From: Pseudomonas indica NBRC 103045
Lineage (GTDB): Bacteria > Pseudomonadota > Gammaproteobacteria > Pseudomonadales > Pseudomonadaceae
Assembly (NCBI RefSeq): GCF_002091635.1
Contig: NZ_BDAC01000008.1
Location: 62,001-126,000, forward strand
Length of the DNA stretch: 64,000 nt
Direction: 5' to 3'
This document shows positions 37,766 to 47,306 of this stretch, in pieces. The notes beneath the pieces were generated by a model, which had not been told where the DNA came from, searched no databases, and saw only the letters and a list, made by a program, of their open reading frames with translations. Positions within the stretch are counted from its first letter, which is position 1. Each line of letters opens with the position of its first letter. A program made the translations under genes and the position numbers.

Positions 37766-39022
37766 ATGCTCCGCGCCCTCGCCCTCGTTGTTCTTGCCGG
37801 CCTGTTCAGCCAGGCCATTGCCGACCAACGCGCCGAAACTCAGCAGCAACTGGAGGCGGCGCGCAAGGATGTCGCCGAACTGAAGAAGCTGCTCGAGCAG
37901 TTGCAGCAGGAAAAATCCGGCGTCCAGAAAGAGCTGCGCTCCACCGAAACCGAGATGGGCGATCTGGAAAAGCAGGTCAAGAGCCTCGAAAACGAGCTGA
38001 AGAAGAGCGAGGACGAGATCCAGCGCCTCAACCAGGAGAAAAAAAAACTCCAGGACGCGCGCCTTGAACAGCAAAGACTGATCGGCATCCAGGCCCGTGC
38101 CGCCTACCAGAGCGGTCGCCAGGAATACTTGAAGCTGCTACTCAACCAGCAGGAGCCGGAGAAGTTCTCGCGCACCCTCACCTACTATGACTACCTCAGC
38201 CAGGCGCGGTTGGAGCAGCTCGAAACCTTCAACGAAACCCTGCGCCAACTGGCCAATGTGGAAAACGACATCGCCACCCAGCAGGCCCAGCTCTCGGAGC
38301 AGCGCAGTGCCCTCGACAGCCGCCGCGAACAGCTCGCGGCGGTACGCCAGGAGCGCCAGCAGGCATTGGCCAAGCTGAATCACGAATACTCCGCTGGCGG
38401 CCAGAAGCTGAAAGCCCGCCAGCAGGAACAGGCCGAACTGGCCCAGGTGCTCAAGACCATCGAGGAAACCCTGGCACGCCAGGCCCGGGAAGCCGAAGAA
38501 GCCCGCCAGCGCGCGCTCGCCGAGCAGCGGCGCCAGCAGCAGGAGCAGTCACGCCCCGGCCGCCCGGCCACAGCCGACGGCCCCCTGGTATCCAGCACCG
38601 GCACCAGCTACGGCGGTCCGTTCTCCCAGGCCAAGGGCAAGCTGCCATGGCCGGTAGACGGCCGTCTCGTCGCCCGCTACGGCACTCCGCGCGGCAGCGA
38701 CGCTCGAACCAAGTGGGACGGCGTGCTGATCGGCGCCGCGGCCGGCAGCCAGGTACGCGCCGTCTACGGCGGACGCGTGGTGTTCGCCGACTGGTTGCGC
38801 GGCGCCGGGCTTCTCGTCATTCTCGACCATGGCAATGGTTATCTGAGCCTTTACGGGCACAACCAGAGCCTGTTGAAAGATGCCGGAGACATCGTCAAGG
38901 CTGGCGAGCCTATTGCCACCGTCGGTACCAGTGGTGGCCAGAATACGCCCGCGCTGTACTTCGCCATTCGCCAGCAGGGCCGCCCCAGCGACCCCGCCCT
39001 ATGGTGTCGTGCGCAGGGATAG
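37766..39022 (+). CDS. envC: EnvC-like murein hydrolase activator
   Basis: 418 aa periplasmic protein with a signal peptide (MLRALALVVLAGLFSQAIA), a long coiled coil (about residues 20-265) and a C-terminal LytM/M23 domain (about 295-415). The M23 metal ligands are lost: the first-His segment reads KWDGVLIGA and the HxH position reads ALYFAIR. This is the hallmark of EnvC, which activates AmiA/AmiB at the septum instead of cutting peptidoglycan. It lies between gpmI and ctpA, as in many gammaproteobacteria. Confidence 0.92.
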   Translation: MLRALALVVLAGLFSQAIADQRAETQQQLEAARKDVAELKKLLEQLQQEKSGVQKELRSTETEMGDLEKQVKSLENELKKSEDEIQRLNQEKKKLQDARLEQQRLIGIQARAAYQSGRQEYLKLLLNQQEPEKFSRTLTYYDYLSQARLEQLETFNETLRQLANVENDIATQQAQLSEQRSALDSRREQLAAVRQERQQALAKLNHEYSAGGQKLKARQQEQAELAQVLKTIEETLARQAREAEEARQRALAEQRRQQQEQSRPGRPATADGPLVSSTGTSYGGPFSQAKGKLPWPVDGRLVARYGTPRGSDARTKWDGVLIGAAAGSQVRAVYGGRVVFADWLRGAGLLVILDHGNGYLSLYGHNQSLLKDAGDIVKAGEPIATVGTSGGQNTPALYFAIRQQGRPSDPALWCRAQG

Positions 39023-39052
39023 CGCGACCCTTATCACCCTTTGGAGTTGAAC

Positions 39053-40396
39053 ATGCCGCAAGTGCGCCGTTTTGCCCGCCCCACCTCGTTCGCCCTGGCA
39101 TTGACGCTGGGCGTTGCCATTGGCAACGCCTGGGCCCAGGAGCCGCCGGCCTCCACGGCACCGGCCCCCGAGGCGGCTCCCGCGCAGAACAAGGCACCGC
39201 TGCCGCTCGACGAGCTGCGCACCTTCGCCGAGGTACTCGACCGTATCAAGGCCGCCTACGTCGAGCCGGTGGATGACAAGACCCTGCTGGAAAACGCCAT
39301 CAAGGGCATGCTCAGCAACCTCGACCCGCACTCGGCCTACCTCGAGCCGGAGGCGTTCGCCGAGTTGCAGGAAAGCACCAGCGGCGAATTCGGCGGCCTG
39401 GGCATCGAGGTCGGCGTGGAAGACGGCTTCATCAAGGTCGTTTCGCCGATCGACGACACCCCTGCGTCCAAGGCCGGCATCGAGGCCGGCGACCTCATCG
39501 TCAAGATCGACGGCCAGCCGACCAAAGGCCTGTCGATGATGGAAGCGGTGGAAAAGATGCGCGGCAAGCCCGGCAGCAAGATCACGCTGACCCTGGTCCG
39601 CGAAGGCGGCAAGCCCTTCGATGTCGAGCTGACCCGCGCGGTGATCAAGGTCAAGAGCGTGAAGAGCCAGTTGCTCGAACCCGGCTACGGTTACATTCGT
39701 ATCACCCAGTTCCAGATCAACAGCGGCGAAGAAGTCGGCAAGGCCCTCGCCAGACTGAAGAAGGATAACGGCGGCAAGAAACTCAACGGCCTGGTCCTCG
39801 ACCTGCGCAACAACCCCGGCGGGGTGCTGCAGGCAGCCGTGGAAGTCTCCGACCACTTCCTCACCAAGGGGCTGATCGTCTACACCAAGGGGCGTATCGC
39901 CAACTCCGAGCTGCGTTTCTCCGCCGACCCGGCCGACGCCAGCGAAGGCGTGCCGCTGGTGGTGCTGATCAATGGCGGCAGCGCCTCCGCCTCAGAGATC
40001 GTCGCCGGCGCCCTTCAGGATCACAAACGCGGCGTGCTGATGGGTACTGACACCTTCGGCAAGGGCTCGGTGCAGACCGTCCTGCCGCTGAACAACGACC
40101 GCGGCCTAAAGCTCACCACCGCCCTGTATTACACGCCGAACGGCCGGTCGATCCAGGCCCAGGGCATCGAGCCGGATATCGAAGTCGGCCGCGCCAAGTT
40201 GACCCGCGAACAGGACGGCGAGAACTTCCGCGAAGCAGACCTGCAAGGGCACCTCGGCAACGGCAACGGCGGCGAGGACAAGCCGAGCAGCAAGCAGAAG
40301 GAGCGCAGCAAGGACCCGCGTCCGCAGGACGACGACTACCAGCTGGGGCAAGCCCTCAACCTGCTGAAAGGCCTGAGCGTTACCCGCGGCGAATAA
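39053..40396 (+). CDS. ctpA: Carboxy-terminal processing protease CtpA
   Basis: 447 aa S41 periplasmic serine protease. A signal peptide (ends near NAWA), a PDZ domain (about 95-180, GGLGIEVGVEDGFIKVVSPIDDTP), and a catalytic core with the Ser in NGGSASASEI and the Lys in DTFGKGSVQT. A charged, low-complexity C-terminal tail (NGGEDKPSSKQKERSKD). CtpA with its adaptor LbcA degrades cell-wall cross-link hydrolases in P. aeruginosa. The next gene starts 3 nt later. Confidence 0.95.
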   Translation: MPQVRRFARPTSFALALTLGVAIGNAWAQEPPASTAPAPEAAPAQNKAPLPLDELRTFAEVLDRIKAAYVEPVDDKTLLENAIKGMLSNLDPHSAYLEPEAFAELQESTSGEFGGLGIEVGVEDGFIKVVSPIDDTPASKAGIEAGDLIVKIDGQPTKGLSMMEAVEKMRGKPGSKITLTLVREGGKPFDVELTRAVIKVKSVKSQLLEPGYGYIRITQFQINSGEEVGKALARLKKDNGGKKLNGLVLDLRNNPGGVLQAAVEVSDHFLTKGLIVYTKGRIANSELRFSADPADASEGVPLVVLINGGSASASEIVAGALQDHKRGVLMGTDTFGKGSVQTVLPLNNDRGLKLTTALYYTPNGRSIQAQGIEPDIEVGRAKLTREQDGENFREADLQGHLGNGNGGEDKPSSKQKERSKDPRPQDDDYQLGQALNLLKGLSVTRGE

Positions 40397-40399
40397 CCG

Positions 40400-41169
40400 G
40401 TGCGGGGCTGGGCGCTGCTACTGCTGCTGGGCGCGGCCATGGTCTGTGCCCAGCCTTCGGCGCCCCCGAGTCATTCCGCCCGACTCAGCCTGGTCATCGA
40501 CGACCTCGGCCAAAACCTGACGCGCGACCGCCGTGTCCTGGCTCTGCCCGGCCCCGTGGCGATGGCCATCCTGCCGGACACACCTCACGCCACCGAACTG
40601 GCCCGGGAGGCGTACACCGCCGGCAAGACGGTCATGCTGCATTGCCCATGGACCCAGCCGAAGGGCCTTTTTCCTGGCATCCCGAACAGCCGGCCGCCGA
40701 GCGTTTCGAGCGCCTCGACGCGGCCTTACGTGCCGTGCCCCATGCCCGTGGCCTGAACAACCACATGGGGAGCCGGATGACCGCCGATGTCCCGGTCATG
40801 GCCGGGCTGATGAACGAACTGCAGCGCCGCCATCTGTTCTTTCTCGACAGCCGGACCAGCGCCAGCACCCACGCCGCCGCTGAAGCCCAGCGCATCGGCT
40901 TGGCCAGCCTGTCGCGCGATGTCTTCCTCGATGACGATCCGTCACCCGAAGCCATCGCCCGGCAATTCGAGCGGGCCGTCGAACTGGCACGCCGGCAGGG
41001 ATCGGCGGTGATGATCGGCCATCCCTACCCGTCCACCCTGGCCGTGCTCGAACGCAAGCTGCCGCGGCTCGCCGCGCAAGGCATCGAATGGATAGAGATC
41101 AGGCAAATGATCGCCGTGCGCGGCAATCGGGCGATGGCGGCGCACGGGAAGAACGGCTACTACCGGTAG
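40400..41169 (+). pseudogene. Divergent polysaccharide deacetylase family gene, frameshifted
   Basis: Two frames together make one DUF610/divergent polysaccharide deacetylase protein. From GTG 40400 the first frame gives a signal peptide and LSLVIDDLGQNLTRDRRVLALPGPVAMAILPDTPH, ending TVMLH. Family sequence then continues in the next frame (MPMDPAEGPFSWHP, NNHMGSRMTADVPVM, FFLDSRTSAST, VMIGHPYPSTL) to 41169. The switch is at 40640-40645, where CATTGCCCATG reads as CATATGCCCATG with one A missing. Either a recent inactivating deletion or a sequencing error; the unshifted first frame runs on to a stop at 40756. Confidence 0.85.
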
Positions 41170-41179
41170 GGCGCGAGAC

Positions 41180-41935
41180 TCACAGATAGCTGGAGGTGAT
41201 CTCGTCGACGAAGCCCTCGGCACGCAGCTCATCGAGCGCCTTCTGCAGGCGCTGCACCACTTCGTCCGGGGTGTCCTTGTTCAGCGCCAGATAAAGCTCG
41301 GCCTCATTGAAGCGCAGCACGGTTTCCAGCCCGGTGACACCTTCCTGCTTGGCCAGGTAACGGCCAACCGGATCGGTGGTCGCCCAGACGTCGATCTGCC
41401 CTTTGATCAGCTTCTTCACGTTTTCCTGATCGCGCAGAGCATTGGCCGGCTTCAAGCCGATGCTTTCCAGGTGCTGGCTCACCGCATCGTTCTTGTAGGC
41501 GCCGATCCGGTACTGCCCGGCGTCTTTCAGATCCTTGATCTGGAGCTTGTTGCCTGGGGCGGACAACAGTACCCAACTGGTCTTGGCAATCGGGCCTACC
41601 CACTTGAACAGCGGCTGGCGCTCGGCGGTGAAGGTGGTGGAGAACAAGCCATAGCTCGGCTTATCGAGGGTCAGGCGATACAGGCGGTCCCAGGGGAAGC
41701 GCAGGCTGAGGGTGTAGCTGATGCCGGCCCGCTTGAACATCTCGCGAACGATATCGGCGCTGATCCCGTCGATACCCTCGTCACGGGCAAAGTTCTTGTC
41801 GTCCACCGCCATGTTGAAAGGCGGGAAGTTTTCCGTCAGCAGCACCACCTTGTAGTCAGGCGGCAACTCGGCATGGGCCACGGCGGCCCCCATCACCAAA
41901 CCCAGCAGAACGGCCCTTTTCAACAGTTTCAGCAT
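41180..41935 (-). CDS. Periplasmic solute-binding protein, family 3 (tandem copy 1)
   Basis: About 251 aa from ATG 41935, which gives a clean signal peptide (MLKLLKRAVLLGLVMGAAVAHA); ATG 41974 is possible. The SBP_bac_3 domain starts YKVVLLTENFPPFNMA and includes LFKWVGPIAKTSWVLL, RDQENVKKLIKGQIDVWATTDPVGRYLAKQEG and LYLALNKDTPDEVV. It is clearly paralogous to the next two upstream genes on this strand. No transporter membrane subunits are adjacent. Ligand unknown. Confidence 0.85.
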   Translation of the reverse strand: MLKLLKRAVLLGLVMGAAVAHAELPPDYKVVLLTENFPPFNMAVDDKNFARDEGIDGISADIVREMFKRAGISYTLSLRFPWDRLYRLTLDKPSYGLFSTTFTAERQPLFKWVGPIAKTSWVLLSAPGNKLQIKDLKDAGQYRIGAYKNDAVSQHLESIGLKPANALRDQENVKKLIKGQIDVWATTDPVGRYLAKQEGVTGLETVLRFNEAELYLALNKDTPDEVVQRLQKALDELRAEGFVDEITSSYL

Positions 41936-42027
41936 GACTGCAGCGCTCCCCATCGTTGTTTTGATTGTCACCATCCCTTGGGGTGTATCCGGCCCATCCT
42001 GGCCCAGGCCGGTGGCAGCCGGCCCAC

Positions 42028-42783
42028 TTACAGGTAGCGGTCGAAGACACCGTCGACGAAGCCCTCGGCGCGCAGTCCGTCCAGTGCGGACTGCAATTTC
42101 GCCACGACTTCGTCCGGTACCTCCTTGTTCAGCGCCAGATAGAGTTTGGCACTGTCGAAACGCAATACGGTCTTCAGCCCGGACACACCTTCCTGGCGGG
42201 CCAGATAGCGCCCGGCGGGATCGCCAGTGGCCCAGAGATCGATCTGTCCACGCACCAGCTTGTGAGCGTTCTCCTGGTCACGCAGCGAGGTGATCGGCTC
42301 CAGTCCGTTCTCCTGCAGGTGTTCGGCAATCGCATCGCCCTTGTAGGCGCCGACCCGGTAGGCCTTGGCCTCCTCCAAGCTGGCCAGCGTGATGGAGCTG
42401 TCCGCCCTGGCCAGCATCACCCAATCGTCCGGCCCGATCGGCCCTACCCATTTGAACAGCTCCTCCCGCTCCGGCAGCCGCGCGGTCACGAACACGCCGT
42501 GAGCGGGCTTCTCCAAGGCTAGCTTGTAGATGCGGTCCCAGGGAAAACGCAGAGTCAGGCTGTACTTCACACCCGCACGCTTGAACATCTCACGAACGAT
42601 CTCGGTAGCGATGCCGGAAATGTTCTCGTTTTGTGCGAAATTCTTACCGTTGGTCGCCATGTTGTAAGGCGGGAAGTTTTCCGTCAGCAGCACCACTTCA
42701 TAGCTGGGGTCGACTTCGGCATGGGCAGCGCCCACATGCACCAAAAAAGCGCAGGCCAGCCCCAACAGAAAGCGTTTGCACAT
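42028..42783 (-). CDS. Periplasmic solute-binding protein, family 3 (tandem copy 2)
   Basis: 251 aa from ATG 42783, preceded by AAAGAGAA. Signal peptide MCKRFLLGLACAFLVHVGAAHA. The same domain landmarks as its neighbours: VVLLTENFPPYNMA, LRFPWDRIYKLALEKP, LFKWVGPIGPDDWVMLA, GQIDLWATGDPAGRYLARQEG, LYLALNKEVPDEVV. The upstream extension to 42882 is not signal-like and is rejected. Confidence 0.87.
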   Translation of the reverse strand: MCKRFLLGLACAFLVHVGAAHAEVDPSYEVVLLTENFPPYNMATNGKNFAQNENISGIATEIVREMFKRAGVKYSLTLRFPWDRIYKLALEKPAHGVFVTARLPEREELFKWVGPIGPDDWVMLARADSSITLASLEEAKAYRVGAYKGDAIAEHLQENGLEPITSLRDQENAHKLVRGQIDLWATGDPAGRYLARQEGVSGLKTVLRFDSAKLYLALNKEVPDEVVAKLQSALDGLRAEGFVDGVFDRYL

Positions 42784-42888
42784 GTTCTCTTTCTCATTCT
42801 TTTGAAAGGGAGAGTTCCAGCATACCCAGCGCCACCATCCTAGCCCAGCGATAATGGCGAAAAAATGGCGCCAGGCCATCATTTCCCT

Positions 42889-43626
42889 CTAGAGATAGCG
42901 TGCCTTGATCGTCTGCAATTCCCCCGCTTCTCTCATCTCATCCAAGGCCTTCTGCAACTTCTGAACCAGTTCGTCCGGCGTATTACGATTCAGGGCCAGG
43001 TAAAGCTCAGCGGTGTACAAGCGCTGCACCACTTTGAGTCCATCCAGACCTTCCTGCTTCGCCACGTAACGCCCGTTGGGGTCGGCAGTAACCCAGAGAT
43101 CGATCTGCCCCTTCATCAGCTTGCGCACGTTTTCGTTGTCACGCAGGGCGGTCTGCACGGTCAGGCCACGGTCGGTGAGGTACCGGCTCTTGGCGTCATC
43201 CTTGTAGCCGCCGATGCGATAACGCGCGGCATCCTGGAGGTTGTTGAGCTGGATCGGGCTGTCCGGTAGGGCGAACAGCACCCAGTCGTTGCTGGCGATG
43301 GGGCCGACCCACTTGAACAGGCTTTCCCGCTCAGGCGTCCGCGCGGTGGAAAACAGGCCATAGCCCGCCTCATCGAGCGCCTGCTGGTAGACGCGCTCCC
43401 AGGGGAACCGCAGGATCAACTGGCACTCGACTCCCGCGCGCCGGCACATGCCGCGCAGCGTATCGGCACTGATGCCCTGGATGCCTTCGTCGCGAGCGAA
43501 ATTGCTGCCGTTGGCCGCCATGTTGAAGGGCGCCAGGTTCTCGGTGAGCAGGACCAGGGACTCGGCCCGCAGGGGAGCGGCCAGGCAGAACAGACAGACG
43601 GCGGCGAGTAGCCGGAAGACAGGCAT
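42889..43626 (-). CDS. Periplasmic solute-binding protein, family 3 (tandem copy 3)
   Basis: 245 aa with a signal peptide (MPVFRLLAAVCLFCLAAPLRA). Shares SLVLLTENLAPFNMAANGSNFARDEGI, LFKWVGPIASNDWVLFA, GQIDLWVTADPNGRYVAKQEG and LYLALNRNTPDELVQKLQKALDEM with copies 1 and 2. Two cysteines unique to this copy (MCRRAGVEC) could form a disulfide. Probably the first gene of the tandem group, next to the palindrome at 43742. Confidence 0.87.
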   Translation of the reverse strand: MPVFRLLAAVCLFCLAAPLRAESLVLLTENLAPFNMAANGSNFARDEGIQGISADTLRGMCRRAGVECQLILRFPWERVYQQALDEAGYGLFSTARTPERESLFKWVGPIASNDWVLFALPDSPIQLNNLQDAARYRIGGYKDDAKSRYLTDRGLTVQTALRDNENVRKLMKGQIDLWVTADPNGRYVAKQEGLDGLKVVQRLYTAELYLALNRNTPDELVQKLQKALDEMREAGELQTIKARYL

Positions 43627-43741
43627 AGGGACTCCATGTCGCAGAGTGGGAGTGAATGTGAGGACAAGCGCGGCGGCGGAATCTAGCCGATAACACCGAA
43701 TTCATTTGTGGACTGCCGCACAGGAATGTCGCTTACAACCA

Positions 43742-43756
43742 CACATTTAATATGTG
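43742..43756. promoter_or_regulatory. Palindrome upstream of the binding-protein cluster
   Basis: CACAT-TTAAT-ATGTG inverted repeat in an AT-rich patch about 115 bp before binding-protein copy 3; operator-like but of unknown binder. Confidence 0.35.
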
Positions 43757-43884
43757 CGGGCAGCAGCGAAACAGACGGCCAGGTTCTGACCGGTACGCTG
43801 TCGGCAGGATAGTAACGAGGCAGGCCGGGTAGGCCTTGACGCAAATCAGGCGACCGCTCCGAAGCGCGGCCGCCCGTACAACGC

Positions 43885-44655
<771 letters not shown>

Positions 44656-44725
44656 GCTGTTCTCCGAATCGCACGGCGGGCCACCTTCCGGCCCATCGTG
44701 CTTGAGGCTTGCGCGTGTAGCGGCG

Positions 44726-45469
44726 TTACTCGACTTTGTATTTCAGGTCGCAGATCGCCTGGGCCTCGGCGACGTCGAGGGTGCCCTCGTAGATCGCACG
44801 GCCGGTGATCGCGCCGATGATGCCGGGGGCGTTGGCGTCCAGCAGCGCCTGGATGTCGCCGATGTTATGGATACCCCCGGATGCGATCACCGGAATCTTC
44901 GTGGCGTTGGCGAGCGCCGCCGTGGCCGGGACGTTGCAGCCCTGCATCATGCCGTCACGGGCGATGTCGGTGTAGACGATTGCGGAAACGCCATCGGCCT
45001 CGAAGCGCTTGGCCAGGTCGATGACCTGCACCTGGCTGACTTCCGCCCAGCCGTCGGTGGCGACGAACCCGTCCTTGGCATCCAGGCCGACGATGACCTT
45101 GCCGGGGAAGGCGCGGCAGGCTTCGCCGACGAACTCCGGCTGCTTCACCGCCTTGGTGCCGATGATCACGTAGCTGACCCCGGCCTTGACGTAGTGCTCG
45201 ATGGTTTCCAGCGAACGGATGCCGCCGCCGATCTGGATCGGCAGTTCCGGGTAGCGCTTGGCGATGGCAGTGACCACCTCGCCGTTCACCGGCTGCCCTT
45301 CGAAGGCACCGTTCAGGTCGACCAGGTGCAGGCGCCGGCAACCGGCCTCGACCCACTTGGCGGCCATGCTCACCGGGTCATCGGAGAACACCGTGGAATC
45401 TTCCATGCGGCCTTGGCGCAAACGTACGCAGGCGCCGTCCTTCAGATCGATAGCGGGGATAATCAGCAT
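44726..45469 (-). CDS. hisA: ProFAR isomerase (HisA)
   Basis: 247 aa TIM barrel that isomerises ProFAR to PRFAR in histidine biosynthesis. Catalytic residues: the N-terminal aspartate in [15 protein letters not shown] and the second in [15 protein letters not shown] 45469 has GGAAAAAAG upstream. Separated from hisH by a family B repeat, yet in the usual his order. Confidence 0.97.
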   Translation of the reverse strand: MLIIPAIDLKDGACVRLRQGRMEDSTVFSDDPVSMAAKWVEAGCRRLHLVDLNGAFEGQPVNGEVVTAIAKRYPELPIQIGGGIRSLETIEHYVKAGVSYVIIGTKAVKQPEFVGEACRAFPGKVIVGLDAKDGFVATDGWAEVSQVQVIDLAKRFEADGVSAIVYTDIARDGMMQGCNVPATAALANATKIPVIASGGIHNIGDIQALLDANAPGIIGAITGRAIYEGTLDVAEAQAICDLKYKVE

Positions 45470-45489
45470 TGCTTTTTTCCTAACGTCAA

Positions 45490-45550
45490 AAAGAGCGGCA
45501 AGCTGCAAGCAGGCACGCATCAAACTTGTGGCTTGCCGCTTGAAGCTTAC
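45490..45550. repeat. Family B repeat forming an inverted pair between hisA and hisH
   Basis: GAGCGGCAAGCTGCAAGC (about 45493-45510) faces GCTTGCCGCTTGAAGCTT (about 45531-45548). Related to the repeats around 25991-26183. Confidence 0.7.
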
Positions 45551-45553
45551 GGC

Positions 45554-46192
45554 TCACCAACGTCCATCCCAGGCGGCGAAGTTCTGCAGCAGTTGCAGAC
45601 CATGGGTATGGCTCTTTTCCGGGTGGAATTGCACGGCGAAGCGCGAGCCGTCGGCCAGCGCAGCGGCAAAGTCGACGCCGTAATGGCCGCGCCCGGCTAC
45701 CTGGCGCGGATTTCCGGCCTCGATGTAATAGCTGTGTACGAAGTAGAAGCGACCCATGTCCGGGATGTTGTGCCAGAGCGGGTGGTCGACGGTCTGCCGG
45801 ACCTCGTTCCAGCCCATGTGCGGCACCTTGAGGTGCTCGCCGTCTTCATGCAGGTCCTTACCGAAGAAACGCACCTGGCCGGGGAACAGGCCGATGCAGT
45901 CGACCCCGCCGTTCTCTTCGCTGCGTTCGAGCAGGGCCTGCATACCCACGCAGATGCCGAGGAACGGCCGGTCGACGCTCACCTCGCGGACCAGCGTGTC
46001 GAAGCCGAGCCGGCGAATCTCCGCCATGCAGTCGCGAATCGCGCCGACGCCGGGGAACACCACCCGGTCGGCCTCACGGATCACGGCGGCATCGCTGGTG
46101 ATCTGCACCTTACCGGCGCCCACGTGCTCGAGGGCCTTGGCCACCGAGTGCAGGTTGCCCATACCGTAGTCGATGACAGCAACCGTCTGCAT
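45554..46192 (-). CDS. hisH: Imidazole glycerol phosphate synthase, glutaminase subunit
   Basis: 212 aa class I glutamine amidotransferase. The nucleophile Cys lies in [13 protein letters not shown] and the His/Glu pair in [14 protein letters not shown]. It feeds ammonia to HisF. The start ATG 46192 overlaps the hisB stop (TGATG), so it is translationally coupled to hisB. Confidence 0.96.
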   Translation of the reverse strand: MQTVAVIDYGMGNLHSVAKALEHVGAGKVQITSDAAVIREADRVVFPGVGAIRDCMAEIRRLGFDTLVREVSVDRPFLGICVGMQALLERSEENGGVDCIGLFPGQVRFFGKDLHEDGEHLKVPHMGWNEVRQTVDHPLWHNIPDMGRFYFVHSYYIEAGNPRQVAGRGHYGVDFAAALADGSRFAVQFHPEKSHTHGLQLLQNFAAWDGRW

Positions 46193-46785
46193 CAGAGACA
46201 ACCCTTGGTGGAGGGCATCTGCCCGGCCATGCGCTCGTCCAGGCTGATCGCCATGCGCAGCGCGCGGCCGAACGCCTTGAACACCGTCTCGATCTGGTGG
46301 TGGGTGTTGTGCCCGCGCAGGTTGTCGATGTGCAGGGTGACCAGGGCATGGTTGACGAAGCCCTGGAAGAACTCCTGGAACAGGTCCACGTCGAAACCGC
46401 CGACCACCGCACGGGTGAAGGGTACGTGCATCTGCAGGCCGGGACGGCCGGAGAAATCGATCACCACACGGGACAGCGCTTCGTCCAGCGGCACGTAGGA
46501 GTGCCCGTAGCGGACGATGCCCTTCTTGTCGCCGATGGCCTTGGCGAAGGCCTGGCCCAGGGTGATGCCGACGTCTTCCACGGTATGGTGATCGTCGATA
46601 TGCAGATCGCCCTTGCACTCGATGTCCAGGTCGATCAGGCCATGACGGGCAATCTGGTCGAGCATGTGCTCGAGAAAGGGGACGCCGATATCGAAGCGCG
46701 CCTTGCCGGTGCCATCCAGGTTGATCGAGACCTTGATCTGGGTCTCCAGGGTGTTGCGCTCGACGGATGCCGTACGTTCGGCCAT
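46192..46785 (-). CDS. hisB: Imidazoleglycerol-phosphate dehydratase
   Basis: 197 aa Mn-dependent dehydratase, the monofunctional form found in pseudomonads (no N-terminal HAD phosphatase). Metal-binding repeats: [28 protein letters not shown] ([12 protein letters not shown]), [11 protein letters not shown] and [16 protein letters not shown] 46785 is chosen for GGAG 7 nt upstream. First gene of the his run. Confidence 0.97.
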   Translation of the reverse strand: MAERTASVERNTLETQIKVSINLDGTGKARFDIGVPFLEHMLDQIARHGLIDLDIECKGDLHIDDHHTVEDVGITLGQAFAKAIGDKKGIVRYGHSYVPLDEALSRVVIDFSGRPGLQMHVPFTRAVVGGFDVDLFQEFFQGFVNHALVTLHIDNLRGHNTHHQIETVFKAFGRALRMAISLDERMAGQMPSTKGCL

Positions 46786-46907
46786 CACCAGCTCCACGAA
46801 AAACTAAAGGGGAAAAGGCCGCCATTATAGGCGTGAGGCCGGGGGCGCGGCTACCGGCGACGGTCGGCCGGGTTTACACTTCACAGCCCCAGCCGAGGAG
46901 CCCGCCC

Positions 46908-47306
46908 ATGCCCGTGATCGTCGAAGCCGTCAGCGCCCCGAGCGAACAGGACCGCACCGACCTGGCGAAGATCTACGCCGATGCGCCGGCCTGGCTGATC
47001 GCACCCCATGCCGATGTCGACAGCCTGATCGATACCTGCCTGGGCGACGGCACGTTCATCGCCGGCCGATTCAATGACCGCCTGCTGGGCGCCGGCCGCC
47101 TGCAGAAGTACACGGATCGCTGGGTTCTGTCCCATCTCTGCGTGCGCCGGGTCACCCGCGGTCGTGGCGTCGGTCGGCGCCTGCTCGACGAAGCCCGGCG
47201 GATGGCATTCGAGGCAGGCAAGCCGCTGCATCTGGCGGCCCCGGACGGTCATCTCGAAAGCCAGGCGTTGGCGGCGCGCCTGCAATTGCCGATGGAATCG
47301 CTCTAG
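46908..47306 (+). CDS. PanZ/PanM-like GNAT protein
   Basis: 132 aa. The arrangement DRTDLAKIYADAP, FNDRLLGAGRL, LSHLCVRRVTRGRGVGRRLLDEARR closely follows E. coli PanZ (PanM), an acetyl-CoA sensor that promotes self-cleavage of aspartate decarboxylase PanD. The acetyl-CoA loop RGRGVG is intact. The panZ name is likely but unproven. Its stop codon overlaps that of the convergent desaturase gene in CTAG. Confidence 0.75.
   Translation: MPVIVEAVSAPSEQDRTDLAKIYADAPAWLIAPHADVDSLIDTCLGDGTFIAGRFNDRLLGAGRLQKYTDRWVLSHLCVRRVTRGRGVGRRLLDEARRMAFEAGKPLHLAAPDGHLESQALAARLQLPMESL

Noticed and set aside
37766..39022. Active M23 endopeptidase
   Set aside because: The metal-binding histidines are lost (KWDGVLIGA and ALYFAIR), which fits an EnvC-type activator instead.
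45554..46825. A 423-codon version of hisH
   Set aside because: The N-terminal extension is hisB sequence in the wrong frame; hisH starts at ATG 46192, which overlaps the hisB stop.
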